A stretch of DNA of 59,899 nt from an uncultured Jannaschia sp. Its GTDB lineage: Bacteria; Pseudomonadota; Alphaproteobacteria; Rhodobacterales; Rhodobacteraceae. Position 1 is the first letter of the stretch; every line of letters starts with the position of its first letter. Below are positions 26,428 to 35,159 of this stretch, in pieces. The notes under the pieces were generated by a model, which saw nothing but the letters and a program-made list of their open reading frames with translations, ran no database searches and was not told where the DNA came from. Where the stretch lies: assembly GCF_947494055.1 (NCBI RefSeq), contig NZ_CANLTR010000019.1, positions 1 through 59,899 of the forward strand, read 5' to 3'. Made by a program: the position numbers and the translations under genes.

Positions 26428-27420
26428 TCACCAGCGCTGATGCACGTGCGGCGCGATCAGGTCATCATAGACCCCGCGGACCGTGTCCATCGCGTCGGGG
26501 GACAGCGGCGCCAGCTCGGCCGCACCCGCATTCGCGCGGGCCTGATCCTCGGAGCGCGCCCCGGGGATGACGACGCTGACACCCGCCTGCATCAGGATCC
26601 AGCGCAGCGCGACCTGCGCCAGGCTCGCCCCCTCCGGCACGAGCCCCCGCAATTCCTCGACCGCGTCGAGCGCCACGTCGTAGGGCACGCCCGCGAAGGT
26701 CTCGCCGACGTCGAAGGCCTCGCCGTGGCGGTTGAAGGCGCGGTGGTCGTCCGCCGCGAAATCCTGGTCCCGGCGCATCTTGCCGGTCAGCATCCCGCTC
26801 GCGAGCGGCACCCGGACGATCACCCCCACGTCGCGCGCCCGGGCCCGCTCGAGGAACAGGTCGGCGGGCCGCTGGCGGAATATGTTGTAGATGATCTGCA
26901 CCGAGGCCAGCCCGGGATATTCCAGCGCCTTCAGCCCCTCCTCCACCTTCTCGACCGACACGCCGTAATGGCGGATCTTGCCGTCCTCCCGCAGCGCCTC
27001 CAGCGCCGCGAAGACCTCCGGCCGGTAGAACACCTCGGTCGGCGGACAGTGCAGCTGCACCAGGTCCAGCGTCTCCATCCCGAGCTTCTCGCGGCTGCGG
27101 TCGACGAAGCCCTCCAGCGCCTCGCCCGTGTAGCCCTCGGCCATGTGCGGATCGAGCCGGCGTCCCGCCTTGGTCGCCACCACCGGCCGGTCGCCGCCGC
27201 GCTCGCGCAGGACGGCGCCGATGATCTCCTCGGAGCGCCCGTCGCCGTAGACATCGGCGGTGTCGATGAAGGTGACGCCCGCATCGAGCGCCGCGTGCAG
27301 CGCCGCGCGTGCATCGGCCTCCGGGACCGCGCCCCAGCTCCCGCCGATCGCCCAGGCGCCGAACCCGATCTCGGACACGTCCCATCCGGTCTTGCCCAGC
27401 TTGCGGTGTGGCATCGTCAT
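26428..27420 (-). CDS. Aldo/keto reductase
   Basis: The product is 330 residues starting at 27420 (MTMPHRKLGKTGWDVSEIGFGAW), with GGGGAGATC upstream. The catalytic tetrad regions are visible: FIDTADVYGDGRSEE (Asp and Tyr), ATKAGRRLD (Lys) and VQLHCPPTEV (His), and there is a C-terminal IPGARSEDQARANAGA cofactor loop. It is a soluble NADPH-dependent carbonyl reductase. It converges on the LacI gene and so lies outside the mannoside operon. A sugar aldehyde or ketone substrate is possible. Confidence 0.9.
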   Translation of the reverse strand: MTMPHRKLGKTGWDVSEIGFGAWAIGGSWGAVPEADARAALHAALDAGVTFIDTADVYGDGRSEEIIGAVLRERGGDRPVVATKAGRRLDPHMAEGYTGEALEGFVDRSREKLGMETLDLVQLHCPPTEVFYRPEVFAALEALREDGKIRHYGVSVEKVEEGLKALEYPGLASVQIIYNIFRQRPADLFLERARARDVGVIVRVPLASGMLTGKMRRDQDFAADDHRAFNRHGEAFDVGETFAGVPYDVALDAVEELRGLVPEGASLAQVALRWILMQAGVSVVIPGARSEDQARANAGAAELAPLSPDAMDTVRGVYDDLIAPHVHQRW

Positions 27421-27610
27421 GATGATCTCCCCGTATTCCGTTTGTGCAGTTTGCGTGCAGCTAGCCCTGAAGCCCCGCCGACCAAGCCCCTGCCCCGCAA
27501 CGCCGCCATTCGCGCGACCGACGCGCGATACGGAACGGGCAGTCCCTGTCCTTGAGGGGCGGACGCGAGGCGGCACCCCAACAAGGCCCCCTGCCCCGCC
27601 GCATCCCCCG

Positions 27611-28009
27611 TCAGGGCGCGATCAGCTCGACCGATGGGAAGTAGGTCCGGTACCGGCGCACGTCCCGAGTCAGCAGCGGGCGTTCGGCCAGCGCGGCCTG
27701 CGCGCCGACGAAGAAATCCGGCAGCACTCCCGTCCGCGTGCCGCCCGACCGGCGGTAGGACGCGAACGCCTTGCCGGCGAGGAACAGCGCCGCGTCCGGC
27801 ATCGCCGCCCGCCTGAGCCCGGCCCGCGCGACGAAGGCGTCGAGATCCTCGATCCGCGCGTAGCGCACCGAGAGTTCGGCATAGACGATGTCGCCGATCA
27901 CCAGCGGCCCGCGCAGGGCCGCCGCCTCGAGCTGCGCGAGCGACCAGTCGGCGTGGACCGGATCGTCCGTCACCAGGTCGAGCAGGACGTTCGTATCGAC
28001 GAAGGTCAC
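27611..28009 (-). CDS. vapC: VapC-type PIN-domain toxin
   Basis: The product is 132 residues. The acidic residues of the PIN nuclease site are present: Asp5 in MTFVDTNVLLD, Glu in VYAELSVRY, Asp in GVLPDFFVGA and Asp in LLTRDVRRY. VapC toxins are Mg-dependent RNases that cut tRNA or rRNA. Its start overlaps the antitoxin stop by four bases. It lies beside the replication and partition genes, where such pairs act in plasmid maintenance. Confidence 0.88.
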   Translation of the reverse strand: MTFVDTNVLLDLVTDDPVHADWSLAQLEAAALRGPLVIGDIVYAELSVRYARIEDLDAFVARAGLRRAAMPDAALFLAGKAFASYRRSGGTRTGVLPDFFVGAQAALAERPLLTRDVRRYRTYFPSVELIAP

Positions 28010-28251
28010 GCCCCGTCCGTCACCTCGCCCCGCGTCAGCGCCATGATCTCCTCGGTGGAGGGCCCCGGCCCGGCATGGCCGCGCAGATCGGCCAGCGACC
28101 GGCGCTTCGGCGCGGCGCCCTCGGGCCGGAGCTCGACACGGCCGTCCTCCGTCCGCCCGAAGCTCACGCGGCTGCCGGGCCCGATCCCGAGGAAATCGCG
28201 CACCGGCTTCGGAATGGTCACCTGTCCCTTGGAGGTCACGGTCGTCGACAT
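28006..28251 (-). CDS. vapB: VapB-type antitoxin, AbrB/SpoVT fold
   Basis: The product is 81 residues starting at 28251. The N-terminal swapped-hairpin DNA-binding motif is MSTTVTSKGQVTIPKPVRDF followed by LGIGPGSRVSF. The C-terminal half (LADLRGHAGPGPSTEEIMAL) would wrap and block the toxin. It is the upstream gene of the pair, as usual. A perfect inverted repeat immediately upstream is the likely autoregulatory operator. Confidence 0.9.
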   Translation of the reverse strand: MSTTVTSKGQVTIPKPVRDFLGIGPGSRVSFGRTEDGRVELRPEGAAPKRRSLADLRGHAGPGPSTEEIMALTRGEVTDGA

Positions 28252-28263
28252 GTCGGCTCCTGA

Positions 28264-28294
28264 AGGTAATACGCCTGAGAAAACGGTATTACCT
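28264..28294. promoter_or_regulatory. Perfect inverted repeat upstream of vapB
   Basis: AGGTAATAC (28264-28272) and GTATTACCT (28286-28294) are exact complements separated by 13 bases. They end 12 bases before the vapB start, where AbrB-type antitoxins bind to repress their own operon. Confidence 0.75.
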
Positions 28295-28438
28295 CCCGCC
28301 GGCGATTTCAAGCCTCCTGCGGCCGCGCGTGGCAAGCGACGAACGCCGTTCGCGGCCGAAACACGAACGGGGACGGCTTCCAGCCAAGTGTGGCGGCCTC
28401 TCCACCGAACGGCAGGAATACCCTCCCGCCTGCCCGTC

Positions 28439-29122
28439 TCAGACCGCCGCCTCGACCAGCACCCGCCGCCCCGGCCCCATCTCCGCCTCCACGGCCTCGG
28501 CCAGCAGCCGCGTCAGATGGGTCTGGACGTAATGCGCCCCGTAGCGCGTCGGCGCGCGCAGGCGCAGCACCCGACCGTCATCGCCGGCCGGCACGAGCGG
28601 CGCGATCCAGGCCGAATGCACCGCGGGATCGGCCAGCCGGATCCGGCGCATGACCGCGCGCCAGGTGCCCCGCGCCGGCGCGGCCTCGGCCAACTCCGCC
28701 GCGGGCGCCGCCGACACCGGAACCTCCTCAACCGGCGCCATCCGTTCGACGTAATCGGGCCCGACCCGCGGCCAGAGCGGCGCCGCCTGCGCGCGGATCT
28801 CCACCATGTCGAGCCGGTAGGCCCCGGCCCGGCCCCGCACGCCGGTCCGCGTCCGGATCATCAGCCGCGCCTCGATCCAGGCCCGCACCTCGCGCTTCGC
28901 CGTCCGCTCCGTCACGCCCCACATCCGCGCCATGTCCCGCTGGCAGACGCAGAGCTCGTCCTGGCGCCAGTTGTAGCGCGCCGTGACGAGCCCGATCAGC
29001 CGCAGGATCGAGACCGCGCGCCCGCCCCCGCCGGCGAAGCCGATCAGGCTCAGTGCGGTCAGCACGTCGTATTTCGCCGAGCCCGCCTGTGGCCCCGTGA
29101 ACTGGCGCATGTCGATCTTCAC
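28439..29122 (-). CDS. DnaA-like plasmid replication initiator
   Basis: The product is 227 residues. The N-terminal half reads as a winged-helix region (LCVCQRDMARMWGVTERTAKREVRAWIEARL). The C-terminal 75 residues resemble the N-terminal domain of DnaA (TWRAVMRRIRLADPAVHSAWIAPL, VLRLRAPTRYGAHYVQTHL). This arrangement is the DnaA-like replicase of Rhodobacteraceae plasmids, which are usually coupled to a ParA/ParB pair. Here the parA and parB genes diverge from it across a 422-base AT-richer gap. It should bind the origin and start replication. There is no AAA domain, unlike chromosomal DnaA. Confidence 0.8.
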   Translation of the reverse strand: MKIDMRQFTGPQAGSAKYDVLTALSLIGFAGGGGRAVSILRLIGLVTARYNWRQDELCVCQRDMARMWGVTERTAKREVRAWIEARLMIRTRTGVRGRAGAYRLDMVEIRAQAAPLWPRVGPDYVERMAPVEEVPVSAAPAAELAEAAPARGTWRAVMRRIRLADPAVHSAWIAPLVPAGDDGRVLRLRAPTRYGAHYVQTHLTRLLAEAVEAEMGPGRRVLVEAAV

Positions 29123-29544
29123 ATTCGCCTCCCCGTCGCGCCACCGGACCCGGCGGCATCCCGGCCCCCCTGCCCCGGTGGTCCAAACCCGCTCGTCGTA
29201 TCAATGCCTGCCATATCGCTGCCCTCTCCGTGGCTCACGTCGTTCGATTCCCGATACGGTCAGTAGGCCGCCGCATCGCGTCGTTTGTCAACGGGATCCG
29301 AAAAGCGGGATTTCCGACCCGTATTAATAGCTGCAAAGAAAACTTCGGATAGATGGTTTAGGGGGACAAGCCTTGTCACCTTATCGCGCCGCCCATGTCC
29401 CCTATCCGGCGCATTCGGGAACAAACCGCTGTCCCGCATCCCGTTCTTTCTCCACGCCGGCAGAATATGCGGGATTTTCGATTTTGCCAAAATCCAATTA
29501 TCCCGCTATTCCGGTCGCAACAGAAGAAAACGCGAGGCAGCGAC
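29123..29544. other. Candidate replication origin between initiator and parA
   Basis: This 422-base gap holds repeated GCGGGAT heptamers: forward at 29304-29310 and 29469-29475, reverse (ATCCCGC) at 29500-29506, and partial copies at 29291-29296 and 29432-29443. The stretches around 29320-29360 and 29475-29510 are AT-rich for this genome. A repeat cluster plus AT-rich DNA next to the initiator gene is the usual form of an iteron origin. No DnaA box with the full TTATCCACA consensus was seen. Confidence 0.5.
29365..29377. promoter_or_regulatory. 13-base palindrome upstream of parA
   Basis: GACAAG-C-CTTGTC is an exact palindrome in the parA leader. It is a candidate operator for autoregulation by the ParA-type protein, whose N-terminal region looks like a DNA-binding domain. 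Confidence 0.4.
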
Positions 29545-30855
29545 ATGCGAGACCATTCCGATTTGCTGGCGATGAACGAGCGGAGCCTGTCGCAGCAGGC
29601 CGCCGTGCGTCGCGCCACCTTCTCGCCCGCCGAGGTGAAGGAACTCCGGCCGTTCTCGATCTGGGAGATCAGCCAGTTCATGTTCGACATCCCGGCCGAC
29701 ACCCTGCGCAAGAAGCTCGCCGACGACCCCTCGCTGCCCCAGGGCAACGTTGAGGAGGACGGCCGCCAGCGCTGGTTCTCGCTGACCGAGATCAACGAGC
29801 TCCGCCGCCGTCTTCGCTTCCGCGGCCGCAATCTCCTGCCCGAGCGTCCCAAGGGCCGCGCGATGCGGGTCGCGGTGTCGAACTTCAAGGGTGGCGTCGG
29901 CAAGACGGTGGTGGCGCAGCACCTCGCCCATGCCGCCGCGCTCGACGGCTACCGCGTGCTCTGCATCGATTTCGACCCGCAGGCGACGCTCACCCATTCG
30001 ATGGGCCTCGTGGAGGTCAAGGAGTGGAACACCGTCTGGGGCATCATGTGCCGCGATCTCTGCCGCGAGGCCGACCGCATCACCGCGACCTATGACGACC
30101 CGGACGACTGCCCCCACCCCTCCTCCGACGAGCTGCCCGAGGACGTGCAGTCGATCGGCGCCCAGCGGTTTCAGGACTTCATCCAGCCGACCTGCTGGCC
30201 CACCATCGACATCATCCCGTCCTGCGCCAACGCCGCCTTCGTCGAGTTCGCCTCGGCGCAGTACCGTGCCCTTCACAAGGCCTGGACCTTCTTCGGCTGC
30301 GTGGCGCGCTATCTCGACGAGCTGCCGGACGACCAGTACGACGTCATCATCTTCGACTGCCCGCCGGCCATCGGCTACCAAAGCCTGAACGCCGCCTTCG
30401 CCTCCGACATCCTCTACATCCCGTCCGGGCCCGGCTACTGGGAATACGATTCCACGACCTCCTATCTGGGCCAGCTCGGCGACGCGATGTCGGACATCTC
30501 CGAGGGCTTCGCCGGCCTCGCCTCGGAGGCCGGCCTTACCCTGCCCAAGACGTTCCGCGACGTCCGCCTGCTGATGACCCGGTTCGAGGCCAACAACCCG
30601 CTCCACGTCGCTATGTCCGAGGCGTTCGGCAACGTCTTCGGCGCCGATGTCTGCCGCGACCCGATCGAGATGACCCGCGCGGTCGAGCAGTCGGGCCGGT
30701 TCCAGATGTCGGTCTACGAGCAGGATTACCGCCAGATGACGCGGGAGACATGGAAGCGCGCGCGGCAGAGTTTCGACCGCGCCTATGCCGAGTTCAAGGA
30801 TACCGTCCTGCAGGCCTGGCGCGACGACGCCGCAAGCACGGGAGATGCAGCATGA
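29545..30855 (+). CDS. parA: ParA/RepA-type partition ATPase
   Basis: The product is 436 residues from the ATG at 29545. An N-terminal region of about 100 residues (FSIWEISQFMFDIPADTLRKKL, WFSLTEINELRRRLRF) looks like a MerR-type DNA-binding domain, as in plasmid ParA proteins that regulate their own operon. The deviant Walker A motif KGGVGKT is at 115-121, followed by CIDFDPQATLTHS and VIIFDCPPAIGYQS. It should pull plasmid copies apart with ParB. Its TGA overlaps the parB ATG (ATGA). Confidence 0.92.
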   Translation: MRDHSDLLAMNERSLSQQAAVRRATFSPAEVKELRPFSIWEISQFMFDIPADTLRKKLADDPSLPQGNVEEDGRQRWFSLTEINELRRRLRFRGRNLLPERPKGRAMRVAVSNFKGGVGKTVVAQHLAHAAALDGYRVLCIDFDPQATLTHSMGLVEVKEWNTVWGIMCRDLCREADRITATYDDPDDCPHPSSDELPEDVQSIGAQRFQDFIQPTCWPTIDIIPSCANAAFVEFASAQYRALHKAWTFFGCVARYLDELPDDQYDVIIFDCPPAIGYQSLNAAFASDILYIPSGPGYWEYDSTTSYLGQLGDAMSDISEGFAGLASEAGLTLPKTFRDVRLLMTRFEANNPLHVAMSEAFGNVFGADVCRDPIEMTRAVEQSGRFQMSVYEQDYRQMTRETWKRARQSFDRAYAEFKDTVLQAWRDDAASTGDAA

Positions 30856-31904
30856 CACCGAAGAACAAGTTCGGCTTCGCCCCGGTCGAGCCCGAGCCGA
30901 CCCCCCGCCGCGATCGCAAGCCCGGCCCGATGGGCACCGCGGTCCGCGAGACGGCGGAGAGCCTGCAGGAGAGCACCGAGGCCAAGATGGAATCGCGCCG
31001 GCGCAACGCCGAGGACGCGAAGGCATGGCGCACGGCGAGCGAGGAGGGCCGGGTCCTGGCGACGTTGCCGCTGGCTGCGATCCGCACCGACGCACTGCCG
31101 CGCGACCGGCTGGAGCTCGAGGCCGTGGCGCAATCCGACGAGATGGAGGAACTCAAGGCCTCCATCCGCGAACGGGGCCAGAAGGAGCCGATCGAGGTCT
31201 GGCCGGACGGCGACCATTACCAGCTCAAGAAAGGCTGGCGGCGGCTGACGGCGCTGAACCAGCTGCTGCGCGAGACCGGGGACGAGCGGTTCGCGGTGAT
31301 CGTCGCGCGGGTCGAGACGGGGCCGGGGGACCGGCTCGGACGGTTCATCGACATGGTCGAGGAGAACGTCATCCGCGAGGACCTGACCTTCGCCGAGATG
31401 GCGCAGGTCGCGATCGCCGCGGCACGAGATGCCGGGATCGAGGAGATCGACCCCGACGCCATGGTCGGACGCCTCTATGCCTCGCTGCACAAGACGAAGC
31501 GCAGCTACATCCGCGGCTTCGTCTACCTTCTCTCGGTGCTGGGCGATGCCTTGCCGTTCCCGCGCGCGATCGGCCGCAATCTCGGGGTGGAGGCGTCCCG
31601 GGCGATCCGCAATCCGTCCGCCGTCGAGGCTCTACGCGACCGGCTGGCCGAGGTTCGCTCCGCCGAGGCACAGAACAAGGCGCTGCAGGACTTCGTCACG
31701 GCCGCTAAGCGCGGCGAGGCGAAGGGGGAGGGGGTCAAGACCCCGAAGGTCGAATTCCACGTCGGCGCATTGAAGGTTACCGCCCGGAACGGCGAATGCC
31801 GCATTGTCAGCGACGCGGACTACGCGGAGATCCCCCGCGAACGGCTGGAGCGCGCGATCAGGGCTTTCGAGGATGAACTCCGCCGGCGGGCGCGCGTATC
31901 CTGA
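30852..31904 (+). CDS. parB: ParB/RepB-type centromere-binding protein
   Basis: The product is 350 residues. The ParB N-terminal nuclease-like domain is visible (SIRERGQKEPIEVWPDG, YQLKKGWRRLTALNQLL, VEENVIREDLTFAEMAQVAI), then a helix-turn-helix region (TKRSYIRGFVYLLSVL) and a C-terminal dimer region. It should bind the parS-like palindromes that begin eight bases after its own stop codon. The gene is coupled to parA by an ATGA overlap. Confidence 0.92.
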   Translation: MTPKNKFGFAPVEPEPTPRRDRKPGPMGTAVRETAESLQESTEAKMESRRRNAEDAKAWRTASEEGRVLATLPLAAIRTDALPRDRLELEAVAQSDEMEELKASIRERGQKEPIEVWPDGDHYQLKKGWRRLTALNQLLRETGDERFAVIVARVETGPGDRLGRFIDMVEENVIREDLTFAEMAQVAIAAARDAGIEEIDPDAMVGRLYASLHKTKRSYIRGFVYLLSVLGDALPFPRAIGRNLGVEASRAIRNPSAVEALRDRLAEVRSAEAQNKALQDFVTAAKRGEAKGEGVKTPKVEFHVGALKVTARNGECRIVSDADYAEIPRERLERAIRAFEDELRRRARVS

Positions 31905-31912
31905 GGGTGCCG

Positions 31913-32054
31913 GTTACCCGCGGGTAACCGCGCGCGGTTACCCGCGGGTGACCGGGTGGAGGGGTTACCCGCGGGTAACTCAGACGGACATCAATGAGCA
32001 GGGCTCTACCGTTACCTACGGGTAACTCTCTTGTAAATGGAAAAGCAGGGTAAC
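31913..32054. repeat. Four parS-like 16-base palindromes downstream of parB
   Basis: The core GTTACCCGCGGGTAAC is exact at 31913-31928 and 31964-31979. It has one change at 31937-31952 and two central changes at 32011-32026. A half site GGGTAAC lies at 32048-32054. The start-to-start spacings are 24, 27 and 47 bases. Clustered palindromes right after parB are the expected position and form of a plasmid centromere. Confidence 0.85.
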
Positions 32055-32777
32055 CTTGCGTGGCGCAGGCCAACCAAAACGGGAAGTGTCTGGCGGGTGG
32101 ACGCGTTCTTAATCGCTGTCTTGCGAAGATCGCGGGGAAAGTGCTCAAAGTCCCGCCGGCCAAACACAAAGCAGCATCTGAACCCGCGGTTCTTAATGGA
32201 GCGGAGCGTCGGTCCGGGGCAACGATCGGTCTGCGGATGTTTAAGCAGAAGAAAGGCTACTCGTCCTACAAATCCTCATTGCCGATGCAACTGCATCATG
32301 GCGCCACGCCAATATAGGTAGACGCGTCATGACTAATGGGGTCGTGCGGGCGACAGCCAATCGGAAAACAGGCGGAGAAAAGATACTAACCTATTGTCCG
32401 GTATAGAAATTATGTGGGCGTGCAATGCTTTTTTCGCAGCATCGCCTTAATGCATTCCGATCCGCGACCATGCCACAGATCGCGCAGACCACGGTCACGA
32501 GTAGCGCCAGATCCCGCCCATTAAGCAGCCGAAGGCTGCCTGCCTTTTCGGCTTGACGAATCACTATTCAAAAGTGAGGTCTTGGCAGAGACAATCAATT
32601 CGACAGCGGCCGGCCGGAACGCGTTGCCCACTGATCTTTGACATTCACTCTAGGCAACGTTCGGTGCAGAAATGTGGCTAGCGGCATCGCGGCGGCTCCG
32701 GCGTGGCGCGTGCGACTGGCGAGAGGGGTGGGCATGGCGGATATGAATGCCGGGTGGGGCGGCGAAAAGGCCGGGCC
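32055..32777. other. Gene-poor, relatively AT-rich stretch
   Basis: About 720 bases follow the palindromes without a recognisable gene. A short frame at 32060-32317 has no known similarity and no good ribosome-binding site. A small GCAGCC/GGCTGC hairpin at 32525-32539 is followed by CTGCCTTTTCGG and could be a weak terminator. The composition differs from the coding regions on both sides, which suggests a junction between the replicon backbone and the decayed sugar-gene region. Confidence 0.5.
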
Positions 32778-33160
32778 TTAACTGAAGTTGGTCGTCGCGC
32801 TGCGCGCGTTGTCGGGATTGGGCGACATGCTCCATGCCGGACCCACGCTGCGGTCTGTTGGGGCAGGGTCGCCGGCGGCGCATCTGGCGCTTGCGGTCCT
32901 GCCGGGCACCGAGGGGCCGGCGCGCAGGGCGCCGCCGATGGTGGACGAGACGATCGTATTCGCGGGCTACCCCGGTATTCCCGAACGGCCGGTGGCGGAC
33001 CCGCCCTTGGCCGGCCTTCCGCGCGCCGATGCGGGGGCGGGACCAGGTGCTCGCCTTGCAGTTGCACGACGACAGCCTGTATCCGGAAAAGGCGCATCGA
33101 TCTGTGCAGCACGGGCGCGGACTCGCCATGCGGGGCTAGTCAGAAACCGCACTTTTCCGG
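32778..33160 (+). pseudogene. Decayed glycosyltransferase family 9 (heptosyltransferase-like), 5' part
   Basis: The frame from about 32778 reads LVVALRALSGLGDMLHAGPTLRS, the usual opening of ADP-heptose transferases, and continues to DETIVFAGYPGIPERPV. It then shifts: the expected LALQLHDDSLY segment is found in another frame at about 33048-33090 and soon ends in a stop. The rest of the protein is missing. It heads a run of broken heptose/LPS genes on the same strand. Confidence 0.6.
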
Positions 33161-33228
33161 AATACCTTCAGCGCGCCGAACTCGGATGCGCGCCGTCGAA
33201 CTGGAGAGACATCGTTAACCATTACGGC

Positions 33229-33962
33229 ATGGCGATGACCCGGCGGCTCCGACTTCTGACGTAGCACATGCATGGCCGCTACCGGTGGTACCTGCCGCAT
33301 ATCCCGCACGAGATCTTCCTGCCGGTCCGCCCGGGGCGGCCCTAGGGATACGAGGGCCGGTCGCCCGGATCCGACTGGCCTGCGAACCTGCACGACGTGC
33401 CATCCGAGCCGGTGCGCAACATGTCCTTCGATGCCGCGCTGACCCAGTCGTACCGGGACTGGCGGAACGACCGCGGGGGGGGTTCCTGAGTGCGGCGCAG
33501 TGCGACCTGACGCGGCTGCATTTCGAGTACGATCCGCCGCTCGGCCTCTACGGCTTGGGCTCACGCGCGATCAGGGGGCTGGGCGAGCTACCGCTGGCGC
33601 ACCTGCCGGGGCGGATGGCGCAGTGCTGGTTCTTCTCCAACCCGATAGGTTACACGAGCCTCGGTCTGTCGATCTGCGAGGCGATGATGGCGGGCGTGCC
33701 GATCCTGGGGCTGGCAACGACCGAGATGGCGACGGCGGTGGAGAACGGGGTGTCAGGCTATGCCGACACGCGCGAGGCGGTGCTGCACGACCAAATGCGC
33801 CGCCTGATCGCCGACCCGGCGGTGGCGCGGGCGCTGTCCGACGGCGCGGCGCGGATCGCGCGGGCGCGGTTCGGGATCGACCGCTTCGTCGCCGACTAAT
33901 GCGACGCGCTGGCCGAGGCGACCGGGTTCGACGCGACGCAGCCGGAGCGGGCGCATGCGTGA
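33229..33962 (+). pseudogene. Decayed glycosyltransferase with nonsense codons, a poly-G frameshift and an internal deletion
   Basis: From the ATG at 33229 the frame reads MAMTRRLRLLT, then TAG (33262-33264) where HMHGRYRWYLPHIPHEIFLP follows in frame, then another TAG (33343-33345). A run of eight G near 33473-33480 shifts the frame into GFLSAAQCDLTRLHFEYDPP. After that about 200 residues of a GT1-type enzyme are missing before the donor-site part YTSLGLSICEAMMAGVPILG. A TAA near 33899 interrupts the last helix, and the frame resumes as CDALAEATGFDA. At least five lesions are visible, so no active product is possible. Confidence 0.75.
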
Positions 33963-35159
33963 CCTGTCCCTTCCCGCGGGCCGGCGGCTGATGATGATCT
34001 CCGAGCATGCCTCGCCGGTCGCCGCGCTCGGCGGCGCGGACGGGGACGGGCCGAGCGTCTATGTCGGTCAGGTCGCCCGCCACCTCGCCCGGCGCGGATT
34101 AAAGGTGGAGGTGCTGATCCGGCGAGACGACTCGGACCCGCGGGAAGCTCTGGAGTGGCGCGGCGGGGTGCGCATCGTCCACGTCCCCGTCGGGCCGCCG
34201 CGCCGGTCCCGAAGGAGGCTCTGCCGGGCCATATGGGCGCTTTCGCCGCCTGGACCGAGGCGCGGTGCTGGGCGAGCGGCCGGACCCGATCCGCGCGAAC
34301 TTTTCCTTGTCGGGGCTCGTCGCCGCCGAGGTCTCCGCCGCGACCCGGGTGCCCTTCGCCGTCACCTTCCAAGCGCTCGGCCGGGTGCGGCAGCTAGCGT
34401 AGAGCGAGGGGGACCGCTTCCCGCCCGAGCGCGAGGCAATCGAGGCGCGGGCGATCTGCGAGGGCGCGCTCGTGATCGCCGAATGTCCGCGGGACAGTGA
34501 CGGCGTGATCGGGCTCAACGACGTAGATCCGGCCCGCATCCGGGAGATGCCCTGCGGCGTCGAACCAACGATTTTTGCACCGGTGCCGCGGGCGGTACTG
34601 TGGCTGCCGGAGGACGGGTTCCTCGCGCTGCAGGTCGGGCGGATGGTGCCGAGGAAGGGCGTCGACGACGCGATCCGTGCGGTGACTCGGTGCCGTGCGG
34701 CGGGGCGCTTGATATGCGCCTGAAGGTGGTGGGCGGGATCGGGTCGCGACTCGACCCGGCGGCCGACCCGGAACTGGCGCGGCTGATGGAGGTGGCCGCC
34801 GAGGAGGGCGCGGCTTGGCGACCTGCTGTGATACCATTACTGCGCCGCCGACGCGTTCCTGACCCTACCGAGGTACGAGCCGTTCAGGATTACCCCCCGG
34901 GAGGCGATGGCTTGCGGCGTATTAATGGTTGGGGCCGATGTCGGGGGCATCGCGCACAGCGTCGTAGACGGCTGAACCGGGTTCCTCATCGCGCCGCGCG
35001 ACCCGGACGCGGCGGCGCGGGCGTTGGCCCGCCTCCATGACTAGCCGGTGCCGCGCGCCCGTATGGGCGCGGGGGGGCCAAACGCGGGTTGCGGCGGAGT
35101 TCACCTGGCACCGGGTGGCGGACGGGCGCGAAGCGGCTTTCAGGGAACTGTCGGACCCG
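33955..35159 (+). pseudogene. Decayed GT4-type glycosyltransferase
   Basis: The start MRDLSLPAGRRLMMISEHASPVAALGG and LARRGLKVEVLIRRDD are typical of GT4 enzymes. Coding then jumps between frames: KEALPGHMGAFAAW, SGLVAAEVSAATRVPFAVTFQALGRV, a TAG near 34402, MPCGVEPTIFAPVPRA and LQVGRMVPRKGVDDAIRAV, then LKVVGGIGSRLDP, then YEPFRITPREAMACGVLMVG, and finally a WHRVADGREAAFREL-like end. The order of motifs is that of a full enzyme, so it has decayed by point changes rather than gross loss. Confidence 0.75.

Noticed and set aside
28439-29122. Chromosomal dnaA
   Set aside because: At 227 residues it lacks the AAA and DNA-binding domains. The DnaA-like domain is at the C-terminal end and parAB is adjacent, as on plasmids.
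31913-32026. CRISPR repeats
   Set aside because: The units are short palindromes with uneven 8-31 base gaps directly after parB, which fits parS and not an array.
32060-32317. 85-residue ORF after the parS palindromes
   Set aside because: It has no similarity, no convincing ribosome-binding site and unusual composition; probably a chance frame.
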